The notes: generated by a model from the sequence alone, not told the origin. A stretch of DNA of 6,458 bases from Desulfurivibrio alkaliphilus (GCA_011048585.1 DSDS01000116.1:1-6458); one strand, 5' to 3'; numbered from the stretch's first letter, positions 1 through 6,210 are shown. Translations and numbers: made by a program.

Positions 1-1
1 G

Positions 2-922
2 GGCCTGATCATTAAATCAGCCCTCTTTCCCCTCCACTTCTGGCTGCCCCCGGCCCACGCCCAGGCCACGGCCCCGGTTTCCGCCCTGCTCTCCGCCCTG
101 GTGGTCAAGGCCTCCCTCTACCTGCTGCTGCGGATCTGGTTGTCGCTTAAGGAGGGAGGCGCCCTTGATCCGACCCTGCTGTTCCAGCTTTTTGGAATCC
201 TGGGAGCGGCGGCTATTTTTTGGGGATCGCTGCAGGCCCTGCGCTGCGCCGGCTTCAAGGAGCTGATCGCCTACTCCACCGTGGCCCAGATGGGTTACCT
301 TTTCCTGGTTTTTCCCCTGCTGAGCGGGCCGGAACCGGCCAGCGCCCTTTACGGGCTGCTCTTTTTCCTGGCGGCCCACGCCCTGGCCAAGGCCGCCCTC
401 TTCCTGGTGGCTGGAACCATCGCCAAGCAACACCGGTTGGCGGGGAAAGCGGACCAACCGCTGCTGATCTCTCATCTGACCGGCCTGAGCCGCACCTTGC
501 CCCTCTCCTCCCTCACCCTGGCCCTGGCCGCCGTCAGCCTGATGGGCCTGCCGCCCAGCGGCGGCTTCGTCGGCAAATGGTATCTGCTCCACGCCGCCCT
601 CACCAGCCGGCAGTGGTGGTGGACCACGGCCATCATCGGCGGCGGCCTGCTCAGCCTGGCCTACCTGTTGCGCCCGGTGGCCCGGACCTTCACTCGATCC
701 GCAGCGGACCAGAACCAGGGTGGCGTACCGGGGCAACGGTCGCCGATTGCCGCCGCCGCAACTTCCGCCGGGGAACGGCAAGTGGCCTGGCCCCTGGAAG
801 GGCCGGCGCTGCTGCTGGCCCTGACCGCCATCCTGCTGGGGATTTTTCCCTGGCTGCCCTTGGAGTGGCTGGGCGGCAGCCTGCCCGGCCTCAAACTCAT
901 CGCGCCGGGGGCGACGCCATGA
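2..922 (+). CDS. Antiporter-like proton-conducting membrane subunit (Mrp/complex I type), 5'-truncated by window edge
   Basis: This is a membrane subunit of the NuoL/M/N-MrpA/D superfamily, which moves H+ (and in Mrp complexes exchanges it for Na+ or K+) across the cytoplasmic membrane. The frame is open from base 2, and 306 residues are present. The first visible residues are the family's TM7 motif: a lysine (local residue 5) followed by LFPLHFWLP and APVSALLS, then another membrane lysine (36). Further on are HALAKAALF (H126, K130), matching the broken-helix lysine region, and FVGKWYLLHAAL with the TM12 lysine (192). By comparison with the next gene, roughly 225 N-terminal residues lie outside the window. 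The C-terminus has a soluble, Ser/Gln-rich stretch and a last hydrophobic helix. The TGA stop overlaps the next ATG (ATGA), so the two genes are translationally coupled. An MnhD/MrpD-like subunit is most likely; a membrane-bound hydrogenase or complex I subunit is possible because the rest of the operon is not visible. Confidence 0.9.
   Translation, partial: GLIIKSALFPLHFWLPPAHAQATAPVSALLSALVVKASLYLLLRIWLSLKEGGALDPTLLFQLFGILGAAAIFWGSLQALRCAGFKELIAYSTVAQMGYLFLVFPLLSGPEPASALYGLLFFLAAHALAKAALFLVAGTIAKQHRLAGKADQPLLISHLTGLSRTLPLSSLTLALAAVSLMGLPPSGGFVGKWYLLHAALTSRQWWWTTAIIGGGLLSLAYLLRPVARTFTRSAADQNQGGVPGQRSPIAAAATSAGERQVAWPLEGPALLLALTAILLGIFPWLPLEWLGGSLPGLKLIAPGATP
70..90 (+). repeat. 21-bp identical sequence shared with 1659-1679 (paralogous antiporter motif)
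   Basis: The same 21 bases (starting ggccccggtttcc) occur here and at 1659-1679. In both genes they encode the A-P-V-S-A-L-L segment that precedes a conserved membrane lysine, in the same reading phase. The simplest reading is shared ancestry plus similar codon choice in two paralogues, not a mobile repeat. Confidence 0.6.
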
Positions 923-2457
923 ACGCCACTCCCGCCCTGATCAACATCAACGCCGGGCTGCCCATCGCCATTCTCTTCAGCTCCTTTATCGCCGGGGTCA
1001 TCATCTTCTTTCTCCGGGAGGAGAGCGTTGGCCTGCGCACCCTTCTCAATCTGGGCGGGGCCACCCTTAAGCTGGTGCTGATCGGGGCGATGATCCACGG
1101 CATGTTCCGGGGCCTGGAGTATGAGGCCAGCATCCCCTTTATGCCCGGCATAATCCTCAGCCTGCGGGCCGACTCCCTGTCGGTGCTGTTCGCGGCCCTC
1201 TCAGCGGTGCTCTGGCTGCTCACCACCATCTATGCCGTGGGCTATCTGGAGAACTCGCCCAACCGCAGCCGTTTCTTCGGATTTTTCAGCCTCTGCGTCA
1301 GCGCCACGGTGGGGGTGGCCCTGGCCGGCAACCTGATCACCTTTCTGCTTTTTTATGAGATGCTGACCCTGACCACCTACCCGTTGGTGGTCCATCGCGG
1401 CACGCCCCAGGCCCTGCGGGCCGGGCGAATCTACCTCTACTATACGGTGGGGGGCGGCGCCCTGCTGCTGCTGGGCACCCTCTGGCTCTGGACCCTGGCC
1501 GGCGACCTCAATTTCACCCCCGGCGGAATTCTGGCGGCCAGCGGCCCCGACCACCGCTTCAGTCTCCAGGTGATCTTTTTCCTGCTGATTGCCGGGGTGG
1601 GGGTCAAGGCCGCCCTCTTCCCCTTCTGCTACTGGCTGCCCGTCGCCATGGCCGCCCCGGCCCCGGTTTCCGCCCTGCTTCACGCGGTGGCGGTGGTCAA
1701 GGCCGGGGCCTTTGGGATCGTGCGGGTGGTTTTCGATATCTACGGGGTGGAGTTCGCCCGCCTGCTGGCGGTACTGCCCTGGCTGGCGGGGCTGGCGGCC
1801 CTGACCGTCATTTACGGCTCACTGCGGGCCTTAAGCCAGGACAGCCTGAAAAAGCGGCTGGCCTGGTCCACGGTCAGCCAGGTTTCCTATATCGCCTTGG
1901 GGGTGGGGGTGGGCGGACCCACCGCGGTGATCGGCGGCCTAGCCCACCTGGTGCATCAGGGCCTGATGAAGATCACCCTCTTTTTCTGCGCCGGCAACCT
2001 GGCCGAAACCCTGGGGGTGCATAAAATCTCCCAGATGACCGGGATGGGCCGGCGGATGCCCTGGACCATGGCCGCCTTCACCGTCGCCGCCCTGGGAATG
2101 ATCGGAGTTCCGCCCCTGGCCGGATTTTTCAGCAAATGGTACCTGGGCTGGGGCGGGCTGGAGGCGGGCCAACCCTGGGTGCTGGGGGTGCTGGGGGTCA
2201 GCACCCTGCTCAACGCCGCCTACTTCCTGCCGGTACTCTACCGGGTCTGGTTCCGGACCCCGGAGCACACCCCCTTGCGGGATAATCGGGCCAGTCAGAT
2301 CAACTATCGCCGGGGCGGCCAGGAGGCCAACTGGATGCTGCTGGTTCCCTCGCTGATCACCGCCCTGCTGGTGCTGCTGGCCGGAATCATGGCCAATGCC
2401 CCCTGGAGCCCCCTCTCCTGGGCCACCATCATCGCCCTGGGAGGTTTTCGGCCCTGA
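919..2457 (+). CDS. Proton-conducting antiporter subunit, Mrp/Mnh subunit D-like, complete
   Basis: The product is a 512-residue polytopic membrane protein of the same superfamily as its upstream neighbour. I chose ATG 919 because it overlaps the upstream stop (ATGA) and gives a normal length for the family; no strong Shine-Dalgarno is present, which fits translational coupling. The residues that form the proton path in this family are all visible: the TM5 glutamate in FYEMLTLTTYP (E147), the TM7 lysine in GVKAALFPF (K230) followed by YWLPVAMAAPAPVSALLH, a further lysine in VAVVKAGAFG (K261), H343, H346 and K351 around LVHQGLMKITLFF, and the TM12 lysine in FFSKWYLGW (K406). The protein would sit in a multisubunit cation/H+ antiporter for pH and Na+ homeostasis. 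The Mrp assignment rests on the tandem D-like pair and the A-A-P-A-P-V-S style. A hydrogenase- or complex I-linked role cannot be excluded. No clear terminator is visible downstream. Confidence 0.9.
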   Translation: MNATPALININAGLPIAILFSSFIAGVIIFFLREESVGLRTLLNLGGATLKLVLIGAMIHGMFRGLEYEASIPFMPGIILSLRADSLSVLFAALSAVLWLLTTIYAVGYLENSPNRSRFFGFFSLCVSATVGVALAGNLITFLLFYEMLTLTTYPLVVHRGTPQALRAGRIYLYYTVGGGALLLLGTLWLWTLAGDLNFTPGGILAASGPDHRFSLQVIFFLLIAGVGVKAALFPFCYWLPVAMAAPAPVSALLHAVAVVKAGAFGIVRVVFDIYGVEFARLLAVLPWLAGLAALTVIYGSLRALSQDSLKKRLAWSTVSQVSYIALGVGVGGPTAVIGGLAHLVHQGLMKITLFFCAGNLAETLGVHKISQMTGMGRRMPWTMAAFTVAALGMIGVPPLAGFFSKWYLGWGGLEAGQPWVLGVLGVSTLLNAAYFLPVLYRVWFRTPEHTPLRDNRASQINYRRGGQEANWMLLVPSLITALLVLLAGIMANAPWSPLSWATIIALGGFRP

Positions 2458-2469
2458 AGACGGGGCTCC

Positions 2470-2620
2470 ACAAAAAAGCAGCAGGCGACGGCCGGTGCGG
2501 GGAATCTCCCCCGCCGCCCTGGCCTGCCTGCGCCGCTACCCCTTCCCCGGCAACGTGCGGGAGCTGCGCAACGCCATGGAGCGAGCGGTTGCCTGCTGGT
2601 GCTGGACGAAACCCACATGA
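2470..2620 (+). pseudogene. Remnant of a sigma-54-dependent activator (NtrC family): C-terminal end of AAA+ domain only
   Basis: Reading in the frame with codons at 2492, 2495 and so on, the stretch PVRGISPAALACLRRYPFPG is followed by NVRELRNAMERAV (to about 2590). This is the signature at the end of the AAA+ domain of bacterial enhancer-binding proteins, including the G-N-V-R-E-L sensor II motif. The Walker A and B motifs, the GAFTGA loop that touches sigma-54, any receiver domain and the Fis-type DNA-binding helix-turn-helix are all absent. The frame runs into unrelated codons and stops at 2618-2620. The scrap begins only a few codons after the antiporter stop with no start site of its own, so it cannot make a working regulator. 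It is probably the residue of a gene lost by deletion or a piece brought in by rearrangement. Recognition of the motif is strong; the left boundary is approximate. Confidence 0.75.
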
Positions 2621-2621
2621 A

Positions 2622-2657
2622 AGGTCGAGGAGCCAAACTTTTGGCAAATTGTGACCT
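2622..2657. repeat. Nested imperfect inverted repeat between the sigma-54 scrap and the nitrilase scrap
   Basis: An inner palindrome, GCCAAA (2632-2637) and TTTGGC (2640-2645), is enclosed by outer arms AGGTC (2622-2626) and GACCT (2653-2657). The inner stem would form with a four-base loop but is short, and no T-run follows on either strand. It is therefore not a convincing intrinsic terminator, although it lies where two convergent remnants end. It may be chance or a decayed terminator. Confidence 0.3.
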
Positions 2658-2659
2658 GA

Positions 2660-2965
2660 TTACAGTTTACGCGGGCAGGAACCCTCCTCCTCGATGGGCT
2701 TGTAGAAACGGGCAAAGTCGATGTGGTAGTTGAAATCGTCCCGCTCCTTTCTCCTTTGTCCACGTAAATCCAGGTTACGCACCAGGATCAACTCAGCGGT
2801 TATATTGGAGGCCTGGATCAGCTTCAACCCGGACGGGACCCAGACACCGCTCCCACCCCAGAAATAATCGCCGGTTACATCGTGGGGACCCACGGCGTTA
2901 ACGCCCAGGCTCCAGATCTGGTTGTAGGCGGCCTTGGAAGAGTTCATCAGGTCCCAGAGATAACC
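2660..2965 (-). pseudogene. C-terminal fragment of a nitrilase-superfamily carbon-nitrogen hydrolase
   Basis: About 100 codons are left, reading GYLWDLMNSSKAAYNQIW, then LGVNAVGPHDVTGDYFWGG, SGVWVPSGLKLIQASN, and an end with RDDFNYHIDFARFYKPI before TAA at 2660-2662. The pattern of a residue stretch such as GVNAVG, then FWGGSG and W-P-S-G, and a C-terminal D-D-F tail resembles the last third of nitrilase/amidase-type hydrolases, which cleave C-N bonds in nitriles, amides or N-carbamoyl compounds. The catalytic Glu-Lys-Cys parts would lie in the missing N-terminal two thirds, so this is inactive. A TAA (2966-2968) sits in frame immediately upstream, and from there the DNA belongs to an EamA permease. 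The authentic C-terminus appears kept. The family call is by motif recall; the exact subfamily and substrate are unknown. Confidence 0.6.
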
Positions 2966-3619
2966 TTAGTACGAATAGTGGCCAACTCGGCGTTTTCAGC
3001 ACTGCCACGGTCTGATCGGCATCGCCCAGCCAGATGAGCATGGCAGCGAGTACCGCGAAGGCTATCACGAGAATCGCCTGTGGGCTGCCGTGCGGTGCCG
3101 CGTACTTGAAGCCGAAAATGAATACCGCGTAGGAGAGGCCGGCAAGCAGCCCGGCCCCGGCGGCGATCGGCGTGACCTCCCCCGCTCCAATCTCATAAAC
3201 ACCGGTCAGCAGCACGACGCCAAGCACTACCATCGCGATCGCGCCCCACTTGAACAGCGTGGTCCTTTCGAGTTTGAGCGTGAAGGACGTGAGATAGACG
3301 AACACCGGCGCGCAGTACACCAAGGTCGCTGCAACCGCGACACTGCCCTCCGCGATGCTGATGAAATAAAAAGCGAAGTTGTCGGCAACACCCACACCGG
3401 CAATCATCGACCAGAACCATAATCGGCGACTTGCCAATCCGCTGCGCGCACGGGCGCAACAACAGCCAGCCGAGAACGAACAAAAAACCCTATCGCGCCC
3501 CGGTAGAACGACACCACAACCGGATCCCAGCCCTGGCCCGTGAGGATGCCGCCGATCCCGCCCGATAGCCCCCAGCATAGTGCCGCAAGCACTACGAACG
3601 TCGTACTCGGACTCACCAT
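2966..3619 (-). pseudogene. EamA/DMT-family permease, two frameshifts and 3' truncation
   Basis: Three consecutive minus-strand frames together spell an EamA-type transporter, a family with two five-helix repeats that exports or imports small metabolites. Segment one runs from ATG 3619 (MVSPSTTFVVLAALCWGLSG to SFYRGAIGF). Near a six-T run (plus-strand A run 3482-3487) homology moves to a second frame, FVLGWLLLRPC. Between about 3440 and 3462 it moves again to the third, SGLASRRLWFWSMIAGVGVA, continuing through AEGSVAVAATLVYCAPVFVY, the region KLERTTLFKWGAIAMVVLGV and GLLAGLSYAVFIFGFKYAAP. Both shifts are in the same direction (one extra base, or two lost, each). After PSWPLFVL the homology stops at about 2966-2970, where the nitrilase scrap begins, so the last few helices are missing. 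Roughly 220 residues of a family usually near 290-300 remain. It lies downstream of the BCCT gene on the same strand. Sequencing error could explain the shifts but not the truncation. Confidence 0.85.
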
Positions 3620-3666
3620 AGAGGTCGAAGCTGCAGTTCTCTCCCTCCACTCATAAAAACCTCCTT
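3613..3666 (-). promoter_or_regulatory. Strong ribosome-binding site and 13-codon mini-ORF overlapping the EamA start
   Basis: On the minus strand AAGGAGG (3660-3666) lies five bases before ATG 3654-3652, the best Shine-Dalgarno spacing in this part of the window. That ATG opens only MSGGRELQLRPLW, and its TGA (3615-3613) falls just inside the EamA frame, whose ATG is 3619-3617. Either this is the original EamA start now out of frame (a third lesion), or it is a short leader peptide coupled to EamA translation. The first is simpler because the rest of the gene is decayed. Confidence 0.45.
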
Positions 3667-3679
3667 TTATTGGCAGTTA

Positions 3680-3700
3680 TCAACAGCTTCTCAACAGCTT
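3680..3700. repeat. Tandem direct repeat TCAACAGCTT x2
   Basis: TCAACAGCTT occurs at 3680-3689 and again at 3691-3700, a period of 11 bases, in the 62-base gap between the BCCT stop and the EamA ribosome-binding site. A period close to one helical turn could suit a DNA-binding protein, but two copies may be chance or polymerase slippage. Confidence 0.45.
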
Positions 3701-3716
3701 TTAAACATTGCCCCGA

Positions 3717-5711
3717 CTACGAGCGGTTGCTGAGCAGGAAGTGGATATGCCGTTCGTACTGCTCCAACACATCGCTGATGACATAATCCTTGCTCCAACC
3801 CATAATGTCGTAATCCTGGCCGCCCTCCCGCAGATGGACCTCGGCCCGGTAATATTTAAGGGCATCGACCCGGTCGGACCGGGTGTCGCGCATCACCAGG
3901 GCCGGCGGCTCGTAGGGGCGGGGCCGCACCGAGTAGAAGAAATCGATCTCATCCCCGTGCTGAACCACCTCCAGCCAGACCCGGCCATCCTCGCCCTGCT
4001 CCACCCGGGCCTCTATCTGCTGCTGTTTCAGCTCGTCGGCCACCTCAACCAAAGCCGGTTTGACGGTCTTATCGAGAAAATCCAGGACCTCCCGCCTCTT
4101 GGGATTGTGGACCAAAACCTGCAAGCGTCGGCGCCAGTTCAGGGCGGCGTGGGGCCCACGGGGCAGCACCCGGGCCTCGCGCAGGCTCACCCTTTTCACC
4201 GCTTCGATCCGCAAGGCCCGCAGCAGCCCCCAGCACATCAGGATCATCACCGCCGTAAAGGGGAGAGCGCTGGCAATGGTGGCGGTCTGCAGGGCGGCCA
4301 GGCCGCCGGCCAGCAACAGGACCGCCGCCACGATCCCCTCCGCCACCGCCCAGAAAATTCGCTGCCAGACCGGAGAGGCATCGGTATGGCCTCCCGAGGT
4401 CAGGATATCGACCACCAGGGAACCGGAGTCCGACGAGGTTACAAAAAAAGTCATCACCAGAATCGTGGCCAGCAGGGCGGTGAGTCCGGAGAGGGGCAGA
4501 TGCTCGAAGAACTGGAAGAGTGCCACCGAGGTGTCGGCCGCCACCGCCTCGGCCAGGGCGGCAATACCCTGGACCATGATCATATTCAGGGCGGTATCAC
4601 CGAAGAAGGTCATCCACATAAAGGTGAATCCCACCGGCACCAGCAACACCCCGACCACAAATTCGCGGATGGTTCTCCCCTTGGAGACCCGGGCGATAAA
4701 CATGCCGACAAAGGGGGCCCAGGCGATCCACCAACCCCAGTAGAAAAGGGTCCAGCCCCCGATCCAGTCGGTGGGCTCGTAGGCGTAGAGGTTGAAGGTC
4801 ATCTCGAAGAGAGAGGAGATATACATTCCGGTATTCTGCACCAGGGTCTGGAGCAGAAAGATGGTGGGGCCGGTAAACAGCACGAAGGCCAGCAACCCGG
4901 CGGCCAGCGCCACGTTGAGCTCCGAGATTCGGCGGATGCCGCCATCCAGCCCCAGCACCACCGAGATGGTGGCGAAGGAGGTGATCACCGCAATCAGCAC
5001 CACCTGAACCCCGGGGGTGGCGGGCACCCCGAAGAGGTAGTGGAGCCCGGAGTTGATCTGGACCACCCCCAGCCCCAGCGAGGTGGCCACCCCGAAGATG
5101 GTGCCCAGTACCGCGAAGATATCCACCGCGTGGCCGATGGGGCCGTGGATTCGTTCGCCGATCAGGGGGTAGAGCGAAGAGCGGATGGTCAGGGGCAACC
5201 CCTGGCGAAAGGCGAAGTAGGCTAAAGAGAGGGCCACCACCGCGTAAATCGCCCAGGCATGGATGCCCCAATGGAAGAAGGTGATCCGCATGGCCTGGCG
5301 GGCCGCCTCGGCGCTTTCGGGATCACCCACCGGGGGGCTGACGTAGTGCATCACCGGCTCGGCCACCCCGAAGAACATCAGCCCGATCCCCATCCCGGCC
5401 GAAAAGAGCATGGCAAACCAGGAGCTGTAGGAGTAGTCGGGTTCGCTATGGTCGCTGCCCAGCTTGATCCGACCGAAACCGGAAACGGCCAACCCGATCA
5501 CAAAGACCAGAAACCCAGCCACCGCCAGCACGTAAAACCAGCCGGCCGACTGGACAATCCAAGACTGGGTAGCCGAAAAGATGGTCCCGGCGGTCTCGGG
5601 CACAACGGCCGTAAAAGCCACAAAGACCACGGTCAGCAGGGCGGAAATAATAAAGACCGGTGGATTGATCCGGATTCTGACCGGACCTGCTGTTTGCTGC
5701 TGCGCTGCCAT
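3717..5711 (-). CDS. betT: BCCT-family choline/glycine betaine transporter, BetT type
   Basis: This is a 664-residue secondary transporter importing choline or betaine-like trimethylammonium compounds as osmoprotectants. ATG 5711 is preferred over an in-frame ATG at 5789 because GGGAGG (5717-5722) sits five bases upstream and family members start shortly before TM1 (about residues 18-38). Visible marks are GMGIG (106-110) in LFSAGMGIGLMFFGVAEP, the BCCT signature GWTLFYWGWW (319-328) with the tryptophans of the substrate box, then IAWAPFVGMFIARVSKGRT, and FVTSSDSGSLVVD (423-435). Membrane helices end near residue 500. A hydrophilic domain of about 165 residues follows and ends DYDIMGWSKDYVISDVLEQY and a short tail, which is the long C-terminal extension typical of BetT and linked there to osmotic control. 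In the relative BetP, positions equivalent to the GMGIG and TSSDS motifs line substrate or sodium sites, so Na+ coupling is possible but inferred. Substrate (choline versus betaine or proline) is not decidable here. The gene is divergent from the toxin-antitoxin locus. Confidence 0.93.
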   Translation of the reverse strand: MAAQQQTAGPVRIRINPPVFIISALLTVVFVAFTAVVPETAGTIFSATQSWIVQSAGWFYVLAVAGFLVFVIGLAVSGFGRIKLGSDHSEPDYSYSSWFAMLFSAGMGIGLMFFGVAEPVMHYVSPPVGDPESAEAARQAMRITFFHWGIHAWAIYAVVALSLAYFAFRQGLPLTIRSSLYPLIGERIHGPIGHAVDIFAVLGTIFGVATSLGLGVVQINSGLHYLFGVPATPGVQVVLIAVITSFATISVVLGLDGGIRRISELNVALAAGLLAFVLFTGPTIFLLQTLVQNTGMYISSLFEMTFNLYAYEPTDWIGGWTLFYWGWWIAWAPFVGMFIARVSKGRTIREFVVGVLLVPVGFTFMWMTFFGDTALNMIMVQGIAALAEAVAADTSVALFQFFEHLPLSGLTALLATILVMTFFVTSSDSGSLVVDILTSGGHTDASPVWQRIFWAVAEGIVAAVLLLAGGLAALQTATIASALPFTAVMILMCWGLLRALRIEAVKRVSLREARVLPRGPHAALNWRRRLQVLVHNPKRREVLDFLDKTVKPALVEVADELKQQQIEARVEQGEDGRVWLEVVQHGDEIDFFYSVRPRPYEPPALVMRDTRSDRVDALKYYRAEVHLREGGQDYDIMGWSKDYVISDVLEQYERHIHFLLSNRS

Positions 5712-5860
5712 AACTACCTCCCTGGAATTCAGGCCGAACCGACGATAGCGCCGAAGAGGCCGATCTCGATAAAGATGCAACAGATACATGCCAACAAATA
5801 AAAGTGTGCCAGCTTAACACATGCAATAAAATATGCCCAACTTGAATTACCATCTGCTAT

Positions 5861-5881
5861 CGAATACATTCCGTATATTCG
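5861..5881. promoter_or_regulatory. Imperfect palindrome, candidate operator
   Basis: CGAATACA (5861-5868) is mirrored by TATATTCG (5874-5881) around a centre at 5871: the outer six bases pair perfectly (CGAATA/TATTCG), then one mismatch, then another A/T pair. It lies 55 bases before the toxin start. Toxin-antitoxin loci of this kind are usually repressed by their own antitoxin binding a palindrome upstream, so this is a natural candidate site. It could equally control betT. Confidence 0.4.
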
Positions 5882-5904
5882 GCAAGCTGCATTTCGGCGG
5901 CATC

Positions 5905-5931
5905 TTGACTTATACTCACAAAAGGTATATA
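5905..5931 (+). promoter_or_regulatory. Candidate sigma-70 promoter elements for the toxin-antitoxin locus
   Basis: TTGACT (5905-5910) matches five of six -35 consensus bases. TATATA (5926-5931) is a fair -10, but the 15-base spacer is short and would place the transcript start almost at the toxin ATG (5936). TATACT (5911-5916) is a better -10 by sequence but has no good -35 before it. AAAGG (5921-5925) may be the ribosome-binding site, and it would be lost from a transcript starting at the TATATA element. The assignment is therefore tentative. Confidence 0.3.
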
Positions 5932-5935
5932 AGTT

Positions 5936-6210
5936 ATGCGATGGCAGGTCAAGCTGACCGAGAAGGCAGAGAAACAGAGCCTGAAGCTGCCCAAAGGGGC
6001 TCTTGCCGCGCTTTATACGCTGATGGCCAGTATCCGTCGAGGTGGCCCGTTCGGGGTGACTGGCCGAATTACTCCAAGCTGGGGCCCCACAAGCACCACT
6101 GCCATCTCAAGAAAGGCAAGCCGACCTATGTGGCGGTTTAGACATAAGACAAGGCCACCATCACCGTGGAGATCATCTATGCCGGCACCCATGAAAAAAC
6201 GCCGTACTGA
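5936..6210 (+). pseudogene. RelE/ParE-family toxin, inactivated by one frameshift and two nonsense codons
   Basis: RelE/ParE-family toxins are small proteins; RelE-type members cut mRNA on the ribosome, while ParE-type members poison gyrase. From ATG 5936 the frame reads MRWQVKLTEKAEKQSLKLPK and continues to MASIRRGG (37 codons). A base is missing in the GGCCCG run at 6044-6049, and homology continues one frame over as PVRGDWPNYSKLGPHKHHCH, then LKKGKPTYVAV. There TAG (6139-6141), probably a former Trp codon, and TAA (6145-6147) interrupt it before DKATITVEIIYAGTHEKTPY and the natural TGA (6208-6210). Restored, it would be about 91 residues, normal for the family. The tail overlaps the antitoxin start by 20 bases, the usual tight arrangement of toxin-first loci. 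Three separate lesions argue for genuine decay and against a single sequencing slip. The start is set by ATG 5936 with AAAGG ten bases upstream. Confidence 0.85.

Larger units (their letters stand above)
5712..5935. other. Divergent intergenic control region between betT and the toxin-antitoxin locus
   Basis: These 224 bases are clearly richer in A+T than the coding DNA on either side and hold no supportable gene. They must contain the betT promoter (minus strand) and the toxin-antitoxin promoter (plus strand). On the betT side the only firm element is the Shine-Dalgarno GGGAGG at 5717-5722; I could not find a good -35/-10 pair for betT. On the other side are the palindrome and candidate promoter listed separately. 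Confidence 0.7.

Noticed and set aside
220..918. An in-frame N-terminal extension of the second antiporter gene back to 220
   Set aside because: It overlaps the real upstream antiporter gene in another frame and is a Gly/Arg/Pro-rich non-protein-like translation; ATG 919 in the ATGA overlap is the natural start.
2592..2690. A plus-strand reading LLVLDETHMKGRGAKLLAN after the sigma-54 activator scrap, possibly its frameshifted continuation
   Set aside because: It does not resemble the linker or Fis-type helix-turn-helix that should follow, and I recognise no family; kept only as a note.
2898..3650. A single 250-residue minus-strand protein from GTG 3650
   Set aside because: Its first 75 or so residues are out of the permease frame and its end runs past the junction into the nitrilase DNA in the wrong frame; it is a composite over a pseudogene.
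3708..5225. A 505-codon plus-strand open frame rich in Gly, His, Gln and Pro
   Set aside because: It is antisense to betT; its composition is typical of an antisense shadow in GC-rich DNA, and no known domain is visible.
5712..5789. An upstream ATG (5789) for betT adding 26 residues
   Set aside because: It has no ribosome-binding site, and the added residues are Arg-rich and unlike family N-termini; ATG 5711 has GGGAGG five bases upstream.
5770..5812. A sigma-54-like promoter on the minus strand for betT (TTGGCA followed by TTGCA)
   Set aside because: The GG-to-GC spacing is 12 bases, not the 10 required, and sigma-54 promoters do not tolerate this.
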